Made by a program: the position numbers and the translations under genes. Shown piece by piece: positions 7,455-15,343 of a DNA stretch of 21,146 nt. The stretch's first letter is position 1. Each line of letters begins with the position of its first letter. This DNA comes from Rhodospirillaceae bacterium (GTDB taxonomy: Bacteria; Pseudomonadota; Alphaproteobacteria; Rhodospirillales; Rhodospirillaceae). Location: contig JAFGWD010000325.1 in the NCBI GenBank assembly GCA_016937315.1, positions 1 through 21,146 of the forward strand, read 5' to 3'. The notes beneath the pieces were generated by a model, which worked only from the letters and a program-made list of their open reading frames with translations, was not told the DNA's origin and searched no databases.

Positions 7455-9338
7455 TCAGTTCAACTCCTGTATTAGGTTGTCCACGCTACGGAATTGACGC
7501 ATTTGGAAACTGTCGGTCAACTGCGTGGTGAACGGCATCATCAGGGAATCGCCCAGGGCGGAGCGAAGTTGCTGTTTGCCTTGTTCGATGGCCCCCTTGA
7601 AGTCGTTGAGGTCAACCGGCTGAATGGTGGACAACCGTGCCACCATGGCCCCATCGGAGGTGGCTGCGCTGCTGGTCTGACCGGGTTCTAAAGTGAACAG
7701 GGCCTTCACCAAGTCGCGGGGCAGATCACGGCCTCCGCTTGAGCGGAAAATCGGCTGCGTGCTGTCAATGCTGACATGGTTCGCCTTGGCAAAAGCCTTG
7801 ATATCCTTGTCTGTGGCGAAAGCCTCCGCGAGGGTCTTGGCCTTCTCAACCACGGCTTCCTGCTGCTTCTCCGTACGCCACGCCGCCAGTAGGGCCGCAC
7901 GAACCTCGACAAAGGGGCGGAGGGTGGCGGGGGTCACGGCATCGGTGCGGATCACAAAATATCCACCCGGCTCGCCTTCATATTCAGTCAGCGGGCTTTG
8001 TTCACCGGCCTCCTGGGCAAAGCCTGCCTTAACGATGTCGGTGACAGCGGGAATTGCGGTTACGGCCTTACCTTCTGGGGTTTCGCCTTTGGCATCAACG
8101 GCATCCAAAGTCACCACTTTGAGTTCATTGAGTTTTGCGGCTTCCTCTAAGGTTGCTCCGGCGGCAATCGCATCCTCAAGCGCTGTTGAGGCGTTGTACA
8201 AAGCTGCAAGGGTCTGTTCAGACTTCACTGCCGCAACGATCTTGTCCTTGACGGCCTTGAATTCTGGCTGATGTGCCGGGCGGACATCGTCGATCATCAC
8301 CACATGCCAGCCGAGGGCTGTTTTTAAGGGGGCAAGAATGTTCCCTTTTTCTGCGGCGAAGGCGGGTTCGGCCAAATTGCTCAAAAGACCGTCGCGCCCA
8401 ACCCAGCCGAGATCGGAGAAGACGGCCTTTGAGTCCTTGGCCACAACCTCTGGTGAGCGCCCTTCCTTCAATGCGGCCGCGACTTTCTCTGCTGTGGATT
8501 CGTCCTTGACCAAGATTTGGCGCAGTTTGCGTTGTTCCGGCTCCAAGAGTTCCGTAGCATGACTGTCAAAATAGGCATGCAGATCGTCGTCACTGATTTC
8601 CAAACGCTTCTGCACATCCTCGGGGCGAATCGGCAACACGCTGAGTTTGCGGGTTTCTGGTGCGGTGTATTGAGCGGCATGCGCCTTTTGATAGGCGGTC
8701 AAGACATCGTCACCAGGATCAGCTAGAACCGGCATGTCGGCGGATTTCAGGGCAAAGACGTCGGCAACGCGGCGTTCGCCTTCATATCGGAGCAAGGTGT
8801 CCACAAGAATTGTTGGGGCTACCACAGGTTCACGGACCGAATTCAAAATACGCTGGCGGGTCATATCGCCACGCGTCATGGTCAGAAAGTCGATTTCGGT
8901 GTAACCGTTGTTTTCCAAAACACGTTGGAAGCGTTCGCGGCTGAATGTCCCATCCTCGGCCAGGAAGGCAGCGTTTTTGGTGATCAGCGCCTGAATGGCG
9001 GCATCAGAGGCGCCGATATTCATATCCTTTGCCGCCGCATCCAAAAGGGCGCGGCTGGCGATTTGCGACAGAACTTGATCAAAGACGCCAAACTTTGCGG
9101 CTTCCGCTGCGGTCAGTTGGGGGCCAAAACGTTGCCGTAAACGACGCAACTCAGCCACAAAGGCCCGTTTGACCTGACGACCTGAAACTTCGACATCACC
9201 AACCGTGATAACGGCCTCGTGTTCCGGGCTGCGGCGCAGCATATCTGCAATGCCCCAGGCACCGAAGGCAATGATGAGAATGCCGAAAAGAATTTTCGCC
9301 AGAAGGGTGGTGAAAAAGCGACCGACGGAATTGGACAT
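7455..9338 (-). CDS. ppiD: PpiD/SurA-like periplasmic peptidyl-prolyl isomerase
   Basis: This is a membrane-anchored folding chaperone of the PpiD type, thought to help proteins emerging from the Sec translocon. The 627 residues show one N-terminal membrane segment (about 11-30, TLLAKILFGILIIAFGAWGI), a SurA_N-like helical chaperone region (about 35-190), and a single parvulin-type PPIC domain about 270-355 containing LRQILVKDE, FSDLGWVGRDGLL and GWHVVMIDDVRP. A less conserved C-terminal chaperone lobe follows. The frame is open upstream to 9434, but those 32 residues are Pro/Arg-rich and unlike the family; the ATG at 9338 puts the membrane segment in its usual place, although its ribosome site is weak. 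It is transcribed with trpE, whose start touches its stop. PpiD proteins in this class are often weakly catalytic. Confidence 0.92.
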   Translation of the reverse strand: MSNSVGRFFTTLLAKILFGILIIAFGAWGIADMLRRSPEHEAVITVGDVEVSGRQVKRAFVAELRRLRQRFGPQLTAAEAAKFGVFDQVLSQIASRALLDAAAKDMNIGASDAAIQALITKNAAFLAEDGTFSRERFQRVLENNGYTEIDFLTMTRGDMTRQRILNSVREPVVAPTILVDTLLRYEGERRVADVFALKSADMPVLADPGDDVLTAYQKAHAAQYTAPETRKLSVLPIRPEDVQKRLEISDDDLHAYFDSHATELLEPEQRKLRQILVKDESTAEKVAAALKEGRSPEVVAKDSKAVFSDLGWVGRDGLLSNLAEPAFAAEKGNILAPLKTALGWHVVMIDDVRPAHQPEFKAVKDKIVAAVKSEQTLAALYNASTALEDAIAAGATLEEAAKLNELKVVTLDAVDAKGETPEGKAVTAIPAVTDIVKAGFAQEAGEQSPLTEYEGEPGGYFVIRTDAVTPATLRPFVEVRAALLAAWRTEKQQEAVVEKAKTLAEAFATDKDIKAFAKANHVSIDSTQPIFRSSGGRDLPRDLVKALFTLEPGQTSSAATSDGAMVARLSTIQPVDLNDFKGAIEQGKQQLRSALGDSLMMPFTTQLTDSFQMRQFRSVDNLIQELN

Positions 9339-9535
9339 GGCGGCAAGCAATCCAGAGCAGGGGTTTCGGGGGATTCGGCATAGGAACCGCTTCGGCGCGA
9401 TAATAGGGGGCGATTCCGGCCTGCGGCAAGGCATAAGTCTGTTATCCCGTGGAGCTTCACAAGCAGAGGTGTGGCGCGTATGGTGATGATGGTAGGAGGG
9501 CGAAGACCCCCACCGTGAACATGGAGGAGATCATA
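9339..9535. promoter_or_regulatory. Divergent intergenic region between ppiD and tpiA
   Basis: This 197-base gap separates divergent ppiD-trpE and tpiA, so promoters for both are expected. Two GANTC sites occur at 9372-9376 and 9412-9416. The end carries the tpiA ribosome site GGAGGAG (9523-9529). I did not find a convincing -35/-10 pair or operator repeat by eye. Confidence 0.4.
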
Positions 9536-10345
9536 ATGAACGAGCGCCGCCCCCTAATCGCGGGAAATTGGAAGATGAACGGGCTGTCCAAAGAGGGGAC
9601 TGCCTTGGCGCAAGGCTTGGCAAACAAGGTTCGCGAAGTCGCGGAATTGCCCGCCGATGCGGCCAGCGAGGTCTCCCCGTTGGTGTCTGTGGCCTTGCCA
9701 TGCGACCTTTTGATTTGCCCCCCATTCACTCTCATTGATCGTGCGGTGGCTGCGGTGGTGGGGACTCCGATTGCCGTGGGGGGGCAGGATTGCCATCCCC
9801 AAGCCTCAGGCGCACATACGGGGGATGTTGCTCCTGAAATGTTGAAAGACCTGGGGTGTGGGTTTGTCATCGTCGGCCATTCGGAACGTCGTGCGGACCA
9901 TTTGGAAACCGATGCGACCGTAAAGGCTAAGGCAGAGGCCGCGCTCCGTGCTGGTTTGACGGCAATCGTTTGTGTTGGAGAAACCGAAGCTGAACGCGAT
10001 GCTGGGCAAACTGAGGCTGTGGTGACGCGACAGGTCAAAGGGTCTCTGCCTTCCGGTGCAACACCCGGCAATTTTGTGGTGGCTTATGAACCGGTCTGGG
10101 CCATTGGTACCGGGCGGACTCCAACCCCAGATGAGGCGCAAGCCGTGCATGCGCGTATTCGCGTGGAGTTGACGAATCTGATGGGGAGCGCGGCTCAAGG
10201 TGTCCGTTTGCTTTACGGCGGTTCCGTTAAACCTTCGAACGCCAAAGAATTGATGGAGCAGCCCGATATTGACGGTGCTTTGGTTGGTGGAGCCTCGCTG
10301 AAGGTTGCGGATTTCTGGGGGATTGTGCAAAGCTATGGCGGATAG
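9536..10345 (+). CDS. tpiA: Triosephosphate isomerase
   Basis: TpiA interconverts dihydroxyacetone phosphate and glyceraldehyde 3-phosphate in glycolysis and gluconeogenesis. The 269-residue barrel retains Asn11 and Lys13 (AGNWKMNG), the electrophile His115 (IVGHSERR), the base Glu185 (AYEPVWAIGTG) and the phosphate-binding YGGSVK. It is longer than the usual roughly 250 residues, mainly because of extra sequence at about 36-53 (ELPADAASEVSPLVSVAL) before CDLLICPP. The start at ATG 9536 is supported by GGAGGAG six bases upstream; an in-frame ATG at 9521 has no such site. secG follows after about 100 bases without a strong terminator between, so cotranscription is possible. Confidence 0.97.
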   Translation: MNERRPLIAGNWKMNGLSKEGTALAQGLANKVREVAELPADAASEVSPLVSVALPCDLLICPPFTLIDRAVAAVVGTPIAVGGQDCHPQASGAHTGDVAPEMLKDLGCGFVIVGHSERRADHLETDATVKAKAEAALRAGLTAIVCVGETEAERDAGQTEAVVTRQVKGSLPSGATPGNFVVAYEPVWAIGTGRTPTPDEAQAVHARIRVELTNLMGSAAQGVRLLYGGSVKPSNAKELMEQPDIDGALVGGASLKVADFWGIVQSYGG

Positions 10346-10444
10346 AGAAAATCCGCACTAGCCAAAGGCGCGGGCTGCGATTACAAAGGCGCTCATTGCG
10401 CGTTTGATCTTGGCGCGGCCACTGTTCAGGGATTCTTGCGTCAC

Positions 10445-10849
10445 ATGCTGACCGTCGTTCTGGTTATTCATTTGCTCCTGACCATCGCATTGGTCGGTCT
10501 GGTTCTGTTGCAGAAGTCTGAAGGCGGTGGCTTAGCCACCGGCGGTGGGTCTTCCGGCGGTGCGAATTTCATGTCGGGACGCGCTGCGGGCAATCTGTTG
10601 ACCAAGGCCACCGTGATCTTGGCCGCTTGCTTCATGACAACATCAATCCTGCTGGCGGTTATGGCTTCGATGCGTAGCCGTGGGGAGGACGATTTGTTGA
10701 AAGCGTTGATGTCGCCGCGTCAGGTCGCGCCGATTTCCACCACAGCAGATCCAACAGCCACCACACCCGCCATGCCCAGCAGCGACAGTCTGCCGCCGGT
10801 GCCGGGTGGAGAGGTCCCGAAACAGGAGTCGGCGACGCCTAAGCCTTAA
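10445..10849 (+). CDS. secG: SecG, preprotein translocase subunit
   Basis: SecG is the small auxiliary subunit of the SecYEG protein-export channel in the inner membrane. With the ATG start the protein has 134 residues: a first membrane helix about 2-22 (VVLVIHLLLTIALVGLVLLQ), the cytoplasmic Gly-rich loop KSEGGGLATGGGSSGG (24-39), a second helix about 54-74, and an Ala/Pro/Thr-rich tail, a common alphaproteobacterial extension. An in-frame TTG at 10436 has an AGG five bases before it, while the ATG at 10445 lacks a well-spaced ribosome site. The TTG is therefore a real alternative, adding three residues. It sits between tpiA and pyrG, as in many alphaproteobacteria. Confidence 0.92.
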   Translation: MLTVVLVIHLLLTIALVGLVLLQKSEGGGLATGGGSSGGANFMSGRAAGNLLTKATVILAACFMTTSILLAVMASMRSRGEDDLLKALMSPRQVAPISTTADPTATTPAMPSSDSLPPVPGGEVPKQESATPKP

Positions 10850-10880
10850 GGCATCGTTCACACATCTCTTCGAATCGTGC

Positions 10881-10901
10881 GCCTCCGCCGTGTGTGGAGG
10901 C
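10881..10901 (+). repeat. Hairpin downstream of secG, candidate weak terminator
   Basis: GCCTCCGC (10881-10888) pairs with GTGGAGGC (10894-10901) around the loop CGTGT, with one G-U wobble. A T5 run follows at 10907-10911, five bases beyond the stem. It could end secG transcripts, or be the first element of the pyrG leader. Confidence 0.4.
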
Positions 10902-10911
10902 ACCGGTTTTT

Positions 10912-10971
10912 ACCGAACCTTTTCGGTGCTATCATCGCGCCCGTGTTCAAGGATCGGGCGAAGGTTTTTTT
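10912..10971 (+). terminator. Candidate terminator/attenuator in the pyrG leader
   Basis: ACCGAA (10912-10917) can pair with TTCGGT (10922-10927) around CCTT. CGCCCG (10938-10943) pairs with CGGGCG (10955-10960), four bases before a T7 run at 10965-10971. In addition AACCTT (10916-10921) can pair with AAGGTT (10961-10966), which would extend the GC stem right up to the T-run but excludes the first hairpin. This looks like two mutually exclusive folds, the layout of an attenuator. A plain secG terminator is the simpler reading. It ends 54 bases before the pyrG start. Confidence 0.45.
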
Positions 10972-11025
10972 GCGTGTACGCCGTCGGAAGTCCTGGCGGA
11001 TTTTAGAAAAAGGGTATGGTGGCGA

Positions 11026-12654
11026 ATGGCCCGCTTTATTTTTATTACAGGCGGTGTGGTCTCTTCTTTGGGTAAGGGGTTGGCCTCCGCTGCTCTTGGC
11101 GCTTTGTTGCAAGCGCGTGGGTACAAGGTGCGTCTTCGCAAACTGGATCCGTATCTCAACGTTGATCCCGGCACCATGAGCCCCTATCAGCATGGCGAAG
11201 TCTTCGTCACCGATGACGGGGCGGAAACCGATCTTGATCTTGGCCATTATGAACGCTTTACCGGCGTTTCTTCGCGGCGGTCGGATAACATCACCACCGG
11301 ACGCATTTATTCCAACGTCATTGCCAAGGAGCGGCGCGGTGACTACCTGGGCGGAACCGTTCAGGTTATTCCGCACGTAACCGATGCGATCAAAGAATTC
11401 ATTACCTCCGACGTCACGGATGAGGATTTTATCCTTTGTGAGATCGGCGGCACTGTCGGTGATATCGAGGGCTTGCCGTTCCTGGAAGCAATTCGCCAGT
11501 TGCACAATGAACTGGGGGAAGAGCAGACGATGTTCATTCATCTGACTCTGCTGCCTTATATTCCGACGGCGGGTGAGTTGAAGACGAAGCCGACTCAACA
11601 CTCTGTGAAAGAATTGTTGAGCGTTGGCATCCAACCCGATGTTCTGTTGTGTCGCTCGGATCGTCCGATTCCGGAAGGTGAACGCCGTAAAATTGCTTTG
11701 TTCTGCAACGTGCGTCGGGAATCTGTGATTCCGGCCTTGGATACCGACACGATTTATCACGTTCCTGTCAGCTATCACGAACAAGGCATAGATATTCAGG
11801 TCTGTCGCCATTTTGGTTTGCCTTGCGACAAGGAACCCGACCTGTCGGTCTGGAACGGCATTGTGCAGCGCGTTTTACAGCCTGAGGGCGAAGTTAAGAT
11901 TGCGGTGGTTGGTAAATACGTAAAGCTTCTTGATGCTTATAAATCCTTGTCTGAGGCGCTGACCCATGGCGGCATTGCCAACAATGTACGGGTCAAGTTG
12001 GAGTGGTTGGATTCGGAGATCTTCGAAGCCGATGACACCATGAATCGCTTGGCGGATGTTCACGGTATTTTGGTGCCTGGTGGTTTTGGCGAACGTGGAG
12101 CCGAAGGCAAGATTCGTGCGGCGACGTTTGCGCGTGAACACAAAATTCCCTATTTTGGGATTTGTTTCGGGATGCAGATGGCCGTGCTTGAAAGCGCCCG
12201 CAACCTTGCGGGAATCACGGATGCGGGGTCTACGGAGTTTGGTTCCTCAAACAATCCAGTGATTGGTTTGATGACCGAGTGGGTCAAGGACGGCGAAATC
12301 CAAGAACGATCCGCTGATGGTGATTTGGGTGGTACCATGCGCTTGGGGGCGTACGAATGCTTGTTGAAGCCAGGCAGCCGGGCCGCAGAGATTTATGGGA
12401 CAGATCGTATCTGGGAACGTCACCGTCATCGCTTCGAGATGAATGACCGATACACCGAACGTTTGGAACGTGTTGGAATGACGGTATCTGGGCGCTCTCC
12501 AGACGGTTTGTTGCCGGAAATTGTGGAAATTTCCGACCACCCGTGGTTTGTCGGTGTGCAGTTTCACCCGGAATTGAAGTCCAAACCCTTTGATCCGCAT
12601 CCGTTGTTCACTTCATTCGTGAAGGCGGCAATTGCTCAGTCGCGCCTGGTCTAA
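11026..12654 (+). CDS. pyrG: CTP synthase
   Basis: PyrG aminates UTP to CTP using ATP and glutamine. The 542-residue length is typical. The N-terminal synthetase domain begins MARFIFITGGVVSSLGKG with the P-loop at 9-18, followed by LDPYLNVDPGTMSPYQHGEV. The C-terminal amidotransferase domain has the nucleophile Cys380 in YFGICFGMQ, and His514 and Glu516 in VQFHPEL. The frame runs open upstream to 10894, but those 44 codons cover the hairpin-rich leader and are not family-like. ATG 11026 matches the conserved N-terminus, with GGTGG-type purines before it. kdsA follows after 21 bases and is probably cotranscribed. The product, CTP, is also used to activate Kdo, whose precursor is made by KdsA. 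Confidence 0.98.
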   Translation: MARFIFITGGVVSSLGKGLASAALGALLQARGYKVRLRKLDPYLNVDPGTMSPYQHGEVFVTDDGAETDLDLGHYERFTGVSSRRSDNITTGRIYSNVIAKERRGDYLGGTVQVIPHVTDAIKEFITSDVTDEDFILCEIGGTVGDIEGLPFLEAIRQLHNELGEEQTMFIHLTLLPYIPTAGELKTKPTQHSVKELLSVGIQPDVLLCRSDRPIPEGERRKIALFCNVRRESVIPALDTDTIYHVPVSYHEQGIDIQVCRHFGLPCDKEPDLSVWNGIVQRVLQPEGEVKIAVVGKYVKLLDAYKSLSEALTHGGIANNVRVKLEWLDSEIFEADDTMNRLADVHGILVPGGFGERGAEGKIRAATFAREHKIPYFGICFGMQMAVLESARNLAGITDAGSTEFGSSNNPVIGLMTEWVKDGEIQERSADGDLGGTMRLGAYECLLKPGSRAAEIYGTDRIWERHRHRFEMNDRYTERLERVGMTVSGRSPDGLLPEIVEISDHPWFVGVQFHPELKSKPFDPHPLFTSFVKAAIAQSRLV

Positions 12655-12675
12655 TTTCAAAGGATCTTTGCTGTC

Positions 12676-13515
12676 ATGGTGTATACGGTTGAAGTCGGTG
12701 ACCTGAAACTGGCGAACGATCGCCCGCTGGCGTTGATTGCGGGGCCGTGCCAGATGGAAAGCCGCGACCACGCCTTGGAATGTGCACAAGCCTTAGCCGA
12801 AATGACGAAGGCTATTGGAATGCCATTCATCTTTAAGACGTCCTTCGATAAGGCCAATCGGACCAGTGCCATTGGTCGGCGTGGCGTTGGCTTGGATTCC
12901 GCTTTGCCGGTGTTCCGCGAAGTGCGGGAACGGATTGGGTGCCCGGTTCTGACCGATGTCCATGAGCCGTGGCAATGCGAACTGTTAAAAGACGCTGTGG
13001 ATGTTTTGCAGATCCCTGCGTTTTTATGTCGCCAAACCGATTTGCTGGTGGCGGCAGCCATGACCGGCTGTGTCGTGAACATCAAGAAAGGCCAGTTTCT
13101 GGCCCCTTGGGATATGGCGAATGCGGTAGGCAAGGTGGAAAGTGCGGGCAACCGCCGGGTGATGTTGACGGAGCGTGGAGCTTCTTTTGGATACAACACT
13201 CTGGTAACCGACTTTCGGTCTTTGCCGATCATGGCCAAAACCGGATATCCTATTGTGTTTGATGCAACTCACTCGGTGCAACAACCGGGCGGGCAGGGGT
13301 CATCGTCCGGTGGGCAGCGTGAATTTGCGCCGGTTCTCGCCCGCGCTGCGGTTTCTCTTGGCATTGCCGCTGTTTTCATTGAGGCGCATCCTGATCCTGA
13401 CAAGGCTCCATCCGACGGCGCGAACATGATCCCCATGCACGAGATGCCGGATTTGATTGCGACTTTGAAGGCCTTTGATGAATTGGCAAAGGCCCACCCT
13501 ATCCGCATAAGCTGA
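12676..13515 (+). CDS. kdsA: 3-deoxy-8-phosphooctulonate synthase (Kdo-8-P synthase)
   Basis: KdsA condenses phosphoenolpyruvate with arabinose 5-phosphate to Kdo 8-phosphate, for the inner core of lipopolysaccharide. The 279 residues cover the whole barrel: IAGPCQMESRD (21-31), FKTSFDKANR, LTDVHEP, IPAFLCRQTDLL, VNIKKGQFLAPWDM, RGASFGYNTLV, FDATHSVQQPGG and FIEAHPDPD. Cys25 stands where E. coli KdsA has Asn (GGMNVLES), which places this enzyme in the metal-dependent class. The ATG at 12676 follows AAAGGA with about 11 bases spacing. It lies 21 bases after pyrG and 29 before eno, consistent with one operon. Its presence shows a Gram-negative organism making Kdo-containing lipopolysaccharide. 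Confidence 0.97.
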   Translation: MVYTVEVGDLKLANDRPLALIAGPCQMESRDHALECAQALAEMTKAIGMPFIFKTSFDKANRTSAIGRRGVGLDSALPVFREVRERIGCPVLTDVHEPWQCELLKDAVDVLQIPAFLCRQTDLLVAAAMTGCVVNIKKGQFLAPWDMANAVGKVESAGNRRVMLTERGASFGYNTLVTDFRSLPIMAKTGYPIVFDATHSVQQPGGQGSSSGGQREFAPVLARAAVSLGIAAVFIEAHPDPDKAPSDGANMIPMHEMPDLIATLKAFDELAKAHPIRIS

Positions 13516-13544
13516 AACTCCGTACAGGCTGAAACGAGGACATC

Positions 13545-14819
13545 ATGACGTCGATCATCGACATTACCGCTCGCGAAATTCTCGATTCTCGCGGCAACCC
13601 CACGGTGGAAGTGGACGTTCTGCTGGAAACCGGAACCCTGGGTCGGGCGGCTGTGCCGTCGGGCGCTTCCACCGGCATCCACGAAGCGATGGAACTGCGT
13701 GACGGTGACGCAGAACGCTATAACGGCAAGGGTGTGCAGAAAGCTGTTGAAGCCGTGAACAGCGAAATTTTTGATGCTCTGGTGGGCATGGATGCCGAAG
13801 AGCAGATGCAGATCGATCGCATGATGATTGATCTTGACGGCACGGAAAACAAATCGCGATTGGGTGCCAATGCAATCCTTGGCGTGTCGTTAGCCAATGC
13901 GCGTGCGGCAGCGGAAGAAATTGGCCTGCCACTGTTCAATTATATCGGCGGGACTTTCGCACATACCCTTCCTGTGCCGATGATGAACATCATCAACGGT
14001 GGGGCACATGCCGATAATCCCATCGACATCCAGGAATTCATGATTATGCCGGTGTCCGCGCCGTGCATTGCGGAAGCCGTGCGTTGTGGGTCGGAAGTGT
14101 TCCATAGCCTCAGGAAGCTGCTGTCTGATGCCGGATTGTCTACGGCGGTTGGTGATGAGGGGGGATTTGCTCCCAACTTAAAGTCCGCCGACGAGGCTTT
14201 GTCCTACATCATGAAGGCGATTGAAAAGGCTGGTTATCTGCCTGGTGAAGATGTGGTTTTGGCGCTCGACCCTGCTGCCAGCGAATTTTATAAGGACGGC
14301 AAGTACGTGCTGGCGGGCGAGGGTAAAACCTTGGACGCAGACGGCATCGTTGCCTACTATGCCGATCTCGCCGACCGCTATCCGATTTTCTCTATCGAAG
14401 ACGGCTGCGCCGAGGACGATTGGGATGGATGGGAACGTCTGACCGCCGCTTTGGGTGATCAGTTGCAATTGGTCGGGGATGACATCTTTGTGACCAATTC
14501 CGAGCGTTTGTCCATGGGCTTCGACCGTGGCGTTGCCAATTCCATCCTGATTAAGGTCAACCAGATTGGCACCTTGACCGAAACTCTGAAGACCATGGAA
14601 ATGGCCCACCGTGCGGGCTACACCTGCGTGATGTCACATCGCTCTGGCGAGACCGAGGACAGCACCATCGCTGATATCGCGGTGGCAACCAATTGTGGTC
14701 AGATCAAAACCGGCTCTTTGTCCCGTTCCGACCGTATGGCGAAGTACAACCAGTTGATGCGTATAGAAGAAGAACTGGGCGATATCGCAATGTATGCCGG
14801 AGCCGCAATTTTCGGCTAA
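13545..14819 (+). CDS. eno: Enolase
   Basis: Enolase dehydrates 2-phosphoglycerate to phosphoenolpyruvate in glycolysis. The 424 residues match the family length. Key residues are in place: the mobile loop SGASTGIHEA (39-48), Glu205 in GDEGGFAP, metal ligands Asp242, Glu285 (SIEDG) and Asp312 (VGDDIF), the base Lys337 (ILIKVNQIG), and SHRSGETEDS followed by KTGSLSRSDRMAKYNQ. GAGGA ends four bases before the ATG at 13545. It is the last gene before a strong intrinsic terminator, so pyrG-kdsA-eno probably ends here. The product PEP is also a substrate of the adjacent KdsA. Confidence 0.98.
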   Translation: MTSIIDITAREILDSRGNPTVEVDVLLETGTLGRAAVPSGASTGIHEAMELRDGDAERYNGKGVQKAVEAVNSEIFDALVGMDAEEQMQIDRMMIDLDGTENKSRLGANAILGVSLANARAAAEEIGLPLFNYIGGTFAHTLPVPMMNIINGGAHADNPIDIQEFMIMPVSAPCIAEAVRCGSEVFHSLRKLLSDAGLSTAVGDEGGFAPNLKSADEALSYIMKAIEKAGYLPGEDVVLALDPAASEFYKDGKYVLAGEGKTLDADGIVAYYADLADRYPIFSIEDGCAEDDWDGWERLTAALGDQLQLVGDDIFVTNSERLSMGFDRGVANSILIKVNQIGTLTETLKTMEMAHRAGYTCVMSHRSGETEDSTIADIAVATNCGQIKTGSLSRSDRMAKYNQLMRIEEELGDIAMYAGAAIFG

Positions 14820-14839
14820 TTATTCAAGACAGATCATCG

Positions 14840-14877
14840 AAAAGGGCCGGGACCTGTGGTTCTGGCCCTTTTGTTTT
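14840..14877 (+). terminator. Intrinsic terminator after eno
   Basis: AAAAGGGCC (14840-14848) pairs perfectly with GGCCCTTTT (14864-14872). The stem continues inward through wobble and Watson-Crick pairs to the three-base loop TGT (14855-14857). The T-rich stretch TTTTGTTTT follows directly. This is the clearest terminator in the window, and it separates eno from ftsB. Confidence 0.92.
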
Positions 14878-14882
14878 GGGGT

Positions 14883-14891
14883 TTATCCACA
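14883..14891 (+). promoter_or_regulatory. DnaA-box-like 9-mer
   Basis: TTATCCACA is a perfect match to the high-affinity DnaA box. It stands alone in the eno-ftsB gap. One chance match in a window of this size is not improbable, so function is only suggested by its position before a cell-division gene. Confidence 0.35.
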
Positions 14892-14898
14892 AGAATTC

Positions 14899-14955
14899 GA
14901 CTCGTTAGATTCTCTATGCAAAATCGAGATTGACCGCGATTCGCGGCTGTGATTC
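14899..14955 (+). promoter_or_regulatory. Cluster of four GANTC (CcrM-type) sites upstream of ftsB
   Basis: GANTC occurs at 14899-14903, 14908-14912, 14938-14942 and 14951-14955. GANTC is the target of the cell-cycle methylase CcrM in many alphaproteobacteria, and such sites in promoters are read by GcrA. TTGACC at 14930-14935 could be a -35 element, with the third site in the spacer, but I see no good -10 hexamer. The ftsB promoter probably lies in this region, since the eno terminator lies upstream. Confidence 0.5.
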
Positions 14956-15000
14956 ACTGGGGCCTAGTGGATATTGAAACGATGTATTTGGCACAAGCCC

Positions 15001-15318
15001 ATGAGTAAACGCATCAAATTTTCTTCGCGGTTGCGTGCGGTTTTCGCGCCCTTGGCGGCGGTGGCTCTGATTGCCTATTTCAGTTACCACTTTGTCAACG
15101 GGGATCGGGGACTCCTTGCTTATCATGATTTGAGCTTGGCGATTGCTCAGGCCGAGGCGATTAAGCTCAATACGGATGCTGAACGTGCCGTCCTGGAACG
15201 CCGCGTGAGTTTGTTGCGTCCGGAAAGTCTGGATCTTGATATGCTGGAGGAGCGTTCTCGCATTATTCTGGATTTGGCGGCCCCCGGCGACGTGGTTTTG
15301 TTCAACAACTCCCTTTGA
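15001..15318 (+). CDS. ftsB: FtsB/DivIC-type septum formation initiator
   Basis: FtsB-like proteins form a membrane-spanning complex with FtsL and FtsQ at the division site. The 105-residue protein has a short basic cytoplasmic end (1-12), one membrane helix about 15-32, and a predicted coiled coil about 38-75 (LLAYHDLSLAIAQAEAIKL, then ERAVLERRVSLL). A short conserved-looking tail follows with LDLDMLEERSRIIL and PGDVVLFN. The frame is open upstream to a TTG at 14974, but ATG 15001 gives the family-like N-terminus; no strong ribosome site is visible for either. It is placed between eno and pdhA, the usual alphaproteobacterial location. Codons 11-16 contain one copy of a 19-base repeat whose second copy lies just downstream of the gene. 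Confidence 0.9.
   Translation: MSKRIKFSSRLRAVFAPLAAVALIAYFSYHFVNGDRGLLAYHDLSLAIAQAEAIKLNTDAERAVLERRVSLLRPESLDLDMLEERSRIILDLAAPGDVVLFNNSL
15031..15049 (+). repeat. 19-base direct repeat, copy 1 (inside ftsB)
   Basis: The sequence ttgcgtgcggttttcgcgc occurs here, encoding Leu-Arg-Ala-Val-Phe-Ala of FtsB, and again exactly at 15344-15362. Flanking bases do not match on either side. Confidence 0.9.
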
Positions 15319-15343
15319 AACTCAATTGATAGGTTTTTTGTTT

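Noticed and set aside
10385..10405. Small hairpin between tpiA and secG as a terminator
   Set aside because: The stem has a central mismatch and only a three-T tail that is part of the stem, so it is too weak to call.
10858..11811. Long open frame of 317 codons on the minus strand opposite pyrG
   Set aside because: It is antisense to the conserved pyrG N-terminal half, shows no domain-like motif, and follows from the third-base pattern of pyrG.
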